Assembly: GCA_937967755.1 (NCBI GenBank)
Contig: CALBTA010000205.1
Coordinates: 1 to 7,674 of the forward strand
DNA: 7,674 bases
Direction: 5' to 3'
DNA from: an uncultured Planctomycetaceae bacterium
GTDB taxonomy: Bacteria; Planctomycetota; Planctomycetia; Pirellulales; Pirellulaceae
Shown: positions 5,773-7,674 of the stretch, piece by piece
How positions within the stretch are numbered: position 1 is the first letter of the stretch
How the letters are laid out: each line of letters begins with the position of its first letter
Translations under genes and position numbers: made by a program
Notes under the pieces: model-generated
Told to the model about the DNA's origin: nothing
The model's database searches: none
What the model saw: only the letters and a program-made list of their open reading frames with translations

Positions 5773-5994
5773 ATGTCCCACGAACAAAATGTTTTCGGCG
5801 GCAGTAAAGAACCTGCGAAGCGAACGCCGCGCCCCTTTCTGGGTGTGCAGTTCGATTGTTGCCGGACCTACAACCGAATTTACATCAACCGCGACCGCAC
5901 CGCCTTCGTGGGCCACTGCCCGAAGTGCGGTAAGCAGGTGCGCGCGGAGATCAGCCCCGACGGCACAGACACCAAGTTTTTCTCAGCAGGGTGA
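5773..5994 (+). CDS. Small zinc-ribbon-like protein, planctomycete conserved hypothetical
   Basis: This 73-residue protein has a cysteine pair at C29-C30 (FLGVQFDCC) and a second pair at C49 and C52 (GHCPKCGK), a spacing that fits a small zinc-binding ribbon. The core pattern FLGV.F.CC..Y.R.Y.NR..TA..G.CPKC, ending in T..FF, matches a small family I recall as common in Planctomycetes, but I know no function for it. There is no signal peptide or membrane segment, so a cytoplasmic location is likely. I chose the ATG at 5773 because homologous-looking sequence starts soon after it. An earlier in-frame ATG at 5686 would add sequence translated from palindrome D. Only a weak GGCGAG precedes the ATG. 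The next gene follows after 22 bases on the same strand, suggesting co-transcription. Confidence 0.75.
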   Translation: MSHEQNVFGGSKEPAKRTPRPFLGVQFDCCRTYNRIYINRDRTAFVGHCPKCGKQVRAEISPDGTDTKFFSAG

Positions 5995-6016
5995 TCGTCA
6001 ACCCGCACCGAAAGTG

Positions 6017-6502
6017 ATGCTCGACTTCAACGTTCAAGCCCGCAGCCGCAAGTGTGCGAAGACCGATCGCGCGTTTGAGCCGGGTGAAGAGTTTTTTTCC
6101 GTGTTAATTGCTGAGGGGGCAGACGTTGTCCGGCACGACTACGCGAAAGAAGCGTGGGAAGGCCCGCCGGAAAATTGCCTGGGCTGGTGGCAATCGGAAG
6201 TGCCTGACCACCGTGGGGCGAAGGTGAATTGGGCTCCCAACGATGTGATGCTGCATTATTTCGAACAGCTCAAAGGCAATGCCGAGAAGGAAGATTTGCG
6301 CTATGTGTTGGCGCTGCTGATGGTCCGGCGACGAATTCTTCGCTGGGATGATGCCGAGGGGGATGAAATTACTGCCGCCGAAATGAAGCTGTTCTGCCCG
6401 AAGAATGAACAAACTTACCAGGTAAAAGTCGCCAACCCATCGCCGCAGCAGATCACCGCCATTCAGGAAGAACTGGCCGAACTGTTGTTTGCTGATTCGT
6501 AA
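6017..6502 (+). CDS. Conserved protein of unknown function
   Basis: The 161-residue product starts MLDFNVQARSRKCAKTDRAF and contains EPGEEFFSVLI, GPPENCLGWWQSEVPD, WAPNDVMLHYFEQL, RYVLALLMVRRRILRW and FCPKNEQTYQVKV. I recall similar proteins (N-terminal C..TDR..PGE.F, central WAPND..L.YFE.L) as widespread in Planctomycetes and unassigned. It has three scattered cysteines, at C13, C54 and near residue 129, and no signal peptide, so it is probably cytoplasmic. The ATG at 6017 was chosen because the family-like sequence begins there; a GTG at 6014 is also possible. The frame stays open upstream to 5633, but that extension overlaps the zinc-ribbon gene in another frame and translates a repeat, so it is not believable. 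It begins 22 bases after the preceding gene and probably shares its transcript. Confidence 0.8.
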   Translation: MLDFNVQARSRKCAKTDRAFEPGEEFFSVLIAEGADVVRHDYAKEAWEGPPENCLGWWQSEVPDHRGAKVNWAPNDVMLHYFEQLKGNAEKEDLRYVLALLMVRRRILRWDDAEGDEITAAEMKLFCPKNEQTYQVKVANPSPQQITAIQEELAELLFADS

Positions 6503-6503
6503 A

Positions 6504-6555
6504 GTAGTCGGGTCACTCCGTCCCGACATGACCGGTTTCGGAGAAACCGGACTAC
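6504..6555. repeat. GTAG-bounded double hairpin (REP/BIME-like element)
   Basis: The element starts one base after the stop codon of the preceding gene and ends 21 bases before the next ATG. It begins GTAGTC (6504-6509) and ends GACTAC (6550-6555). It contains two hairpins: GTCGGG (6507-6512) with CCCGAC (6522-6527), and CCGGTTTC (6532-6539), loop GGA, GAAACCGG (6543-6550). Read from each end, both halves follow the same pattern: GTAGTC, S, GGT, two bases, CTCCG, three bases, CCG. They are therefore two copies of one unit in opposite orientation, as in BIMEs. GTAG is also the tetranucleotide at the foot of enterobacterial REPs recognised by RAYT transposases. Confidence 0.8.
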
Positions 6556-6576
6556 AGATGCAAGGATGCCAACGTG

Positions 6577-7482
6577 ATGCAAAAGCCGCTCTCATCGCTG
6601 TTAGCCCTGGCAACGCTCTTCGCCGCTGGCGGGGCGGCTTGCCCGCGTATTTTGCAACAGTACACGGCACCCGCGCCGGTTGTCTTCGAGGGCGAGCCGA
6701 CGATTGATCGGGTCATTGCGGTGACCAACGCCAACAGCGATAAGATCCAGCAGTTGCAATCAACGGGTGCGACGATCAAAGTTCCCGGCGTGCCGGCATT
6801 GCGAACCAGTTTGAGTTACGAGCGTGACAAGCGTTTCCGCCTGATCGCCGATACCAGCATCACCGGCGTGGAACTCGACATGGGCAGCAACGATCGTGAA
6901 TTTTGGATGTGGGTGAAGCGGAACCGCCCGCCAGCGGTCTACTTCTGCCGGCATGAAGAATTTCACACCAGCGCCGTCCGGGAAGTGATTCCGATTGAAC
7001 CAACGTGGATCGCCGAGGCGCTGGGCGTGGTCTATTTCGATCCCCGCGGGCGACACGATGGCCCTTACCCGCGCGGCGAAGGCGAGGTAGAAGTGCGAAC
7101 GAAAATCCCCACGCCCGAAGGCGAAGTTACGAAAGTCACCGTGCTGCACAGTGCCCACGGTTGGGTGTTAGAGCAGCATATGTTCGACGCGACCGGCAAG
7201 CGGGTTGCTTCAGCGGTTGCCTCGCACCACCGCTACGATGCCGGAACGGGCGTGACGCTGCCGAGGCATGTGGAGGTCGATCTGCCCACGATCGAAATGT
7301 CCTTCACGCTGGAAGTTTCCGACTACATCGTCAACAGTTTGACCGGCGACCCCGAGATGCTATGGACCCGCCCGGAGCGCAACGGCGCTCCGCCCGTCGA
7401 CCTGGGGCGCATCGCCCGCGACTCATCACGCCTGCTGGCGCCGGAGTTTGAACAACCGCGCTCGGTATACGAAAGGCAGTAG
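6577..7482 (+). CDS. Secreted LolA-like protein, possible lipoprotein
   Basis: The 301-residue protein opens with a signal peptide (positive K3, hydrophobic LSSLLALATLFAAGG) followed by AAC with C22, which may be a lipidated cysteine, although the usual leucine at -3 is replaced by glycine. The body has the pattern of planctomycete LolA/LolB-like proteins: DRVIAVTNANSDKIQQLQS, ALRTSLSYERDKRFRLIADTS, ELDMGSNDREFWMWVKR, VYFCRHEEF and GWVLEQHMFDATGKRVASA. An envelope location and a role in binding or moving hydrophobic molecules are inferred from the fold. There is no direct evidence of the partner. AAGGA at 6562-6566 lies 10 bases before the ATG at 6577 and 7 before an adjacent GTG at 6574, so either start is possible. 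It follows the conserved protein after 74 bases that contain the GTAG element, and it converges on nrdR. Confidence 0.85.
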   Translation: MQKPLSSLLALATLFAAGGAACPRILQQYTAPAPVVFEGEPTIDRVIAVTNANSDKIQQLQSTGATIKVPGVPALRTSLSYERDKRFRLIADTSITGVELDMGSNDREFWMWVKRNRPPAVYFCRHEEFHTSAVREVIPIEPTWIAEALGVVYFDPRGRHDGPYPRGEGEVEVRTKIPTPEGEVTKVTVLHSAHGWVLEQHMFDATGKRVASAVASHHRYDAGTGVTLPRHVEVDLPTIEMSFTLEVSDYIVNSLTGDPEMLWTRPERNGAPPVDLGRIARDSSRLLAPEFEQPRSVYERQ

Positions 7483-7515
7483 GGCGAGCCGGCGTCCCAG
7501 GTCGAGAGCTTCCAA

Positions 7516-7674
7516 CTAGCTGGGCTTCTTCAGAATCGCCTGCAGTTCTTCGGCAAAGTCGGCGACGTCTTTGAATTCTCGATAGACGCTGGCGAAGCGG
7601 ACGAAGGCGACCTGATCCAGGGCACCGCGGTACAGCAGTACCAACTCGCCCACTCAGTGGCTTTGGACTTCCCC
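7516..7674 (-). CDS. nrdR: Transcriptional repressor NrdR, C-terminal end, interrupted by in-frame TGA
   Basis: Only the last 53 codons lie in the window. They include GELVLLY, then [18 protein letters not shown] and [10 protein letters not shown] before TAG, which is the characteristic end of the ATP-cone in NrdR (family pattern [23 protein letters not shown]). NrdR is a zinc-finger and ATP-cone repressor that senses nucleotides and controls ribonucleotide reductase genes. An in-frame TGA lies at 7656-7654 within GEVQSH-stop-VGEL, where the family has a variable residue between EVxSx and IGEL. A second departure is R in LLYRGALDQ where a hydrophobic residue is usual. Both lie within 40 bases of the edge, so sequence errors at a contig end are possible; gene decay is the alternative. 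No terminator is visible in the 33-base gap to the converging gene. Confidence 0.75.

Noticed and set aside
5633..6016. In-frame upstream extension of the 161-aa protein, giving a 289-residue product starting at a GTG
   Set aside because: The extension translates palindromes C and D and covers the zinc-ribbon-like gene in a different frame. Its composition is rich in S, A, R and T, like out-of-frame translation, and family-like sequence begins only at 6017.
7654..7656. Selenocysteine or stop-codon readthrough in nrdR
   Set aside because: NrdR is not a selenoprotein family, the position is not a conserved cysteine, and sequence error or decay is simpler.

Overview
The window looks like chromosomal DNA from a planctomycete, probably of the Pirellula group. 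I judge this from recall of families, not a search. The signs are a secreted PQQ-type beta-propeller protein whose mature N-terminus reads GNWPAWRGP, two small cysteine-containing proteins of a type I associate with Planctomycetes, a LolA-like secreted protein, a long redoxin/propeller fusion, high GC and weak Shine-Dalgarno sequences.

Layout, left to right. (1) Positions 1-2043 (+) hold the 3' part of a large multidomain protein: a LolA/DUF2092-like region, a redoxin fold without catalytic cysteines, and a C-terminal beta-propeller. (2) Positions 2044-2504 are a gene-free interval between two converging genes. It contains a perfect 30-nt palindrome and an unassigned near-consensus minus-strand promoter. 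(3) leuA (2-isopropylmalate synthase) occupies 2505-4031 (-). (4) Upstream of leuA lies an apparently complete leucine attenuator: promoter, Shine-Dalgarno, an 18-residue leader peptide with six Leu and two Ile, a pause hairpin, a competing antiterminator pairing and a rho-independent terminator. A pair of short palindromic repeats sits between the terminator and the leuA start. (5) A secreted PQQ-like propeller protein is encoded at 4326-5564 (-). (6) The divergent gap 5565-5772 holds a second pair of the same palindromic repeats. (7) A plus-strand cluster follows: a 73-aa zinc-ribbon-like protein, a 161-aa conserved protein of unknown function, a REP/BIME-like element starting and ending in GTAG/CTAC, and a LolA-like secreted protein. 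(8) At the right edge, convergent, is the C-terminal end of NrdR, interrupted by an in-frame TGA.

The strongest discovery is the leuA leader. Its four RNA segments are arranged as in the enterobacterial trp and leu attenuators, and the stop codon of the leader peptide lies inside segment 2. A ribosome stalled at late Leu codons would free the antiterminator, while a ribosome that reaches the stop would allow the terminator to form. The second theme is palindromic repeats. Four GTGG-headed hairpins occur in two head-to-head pairs with compensatory base changes, and a separate GTAG-headed pair lies at 6504-6555. This resembles REP/BIME elements mobilised by RAYT transposases, but no such transposase is visible in the window.
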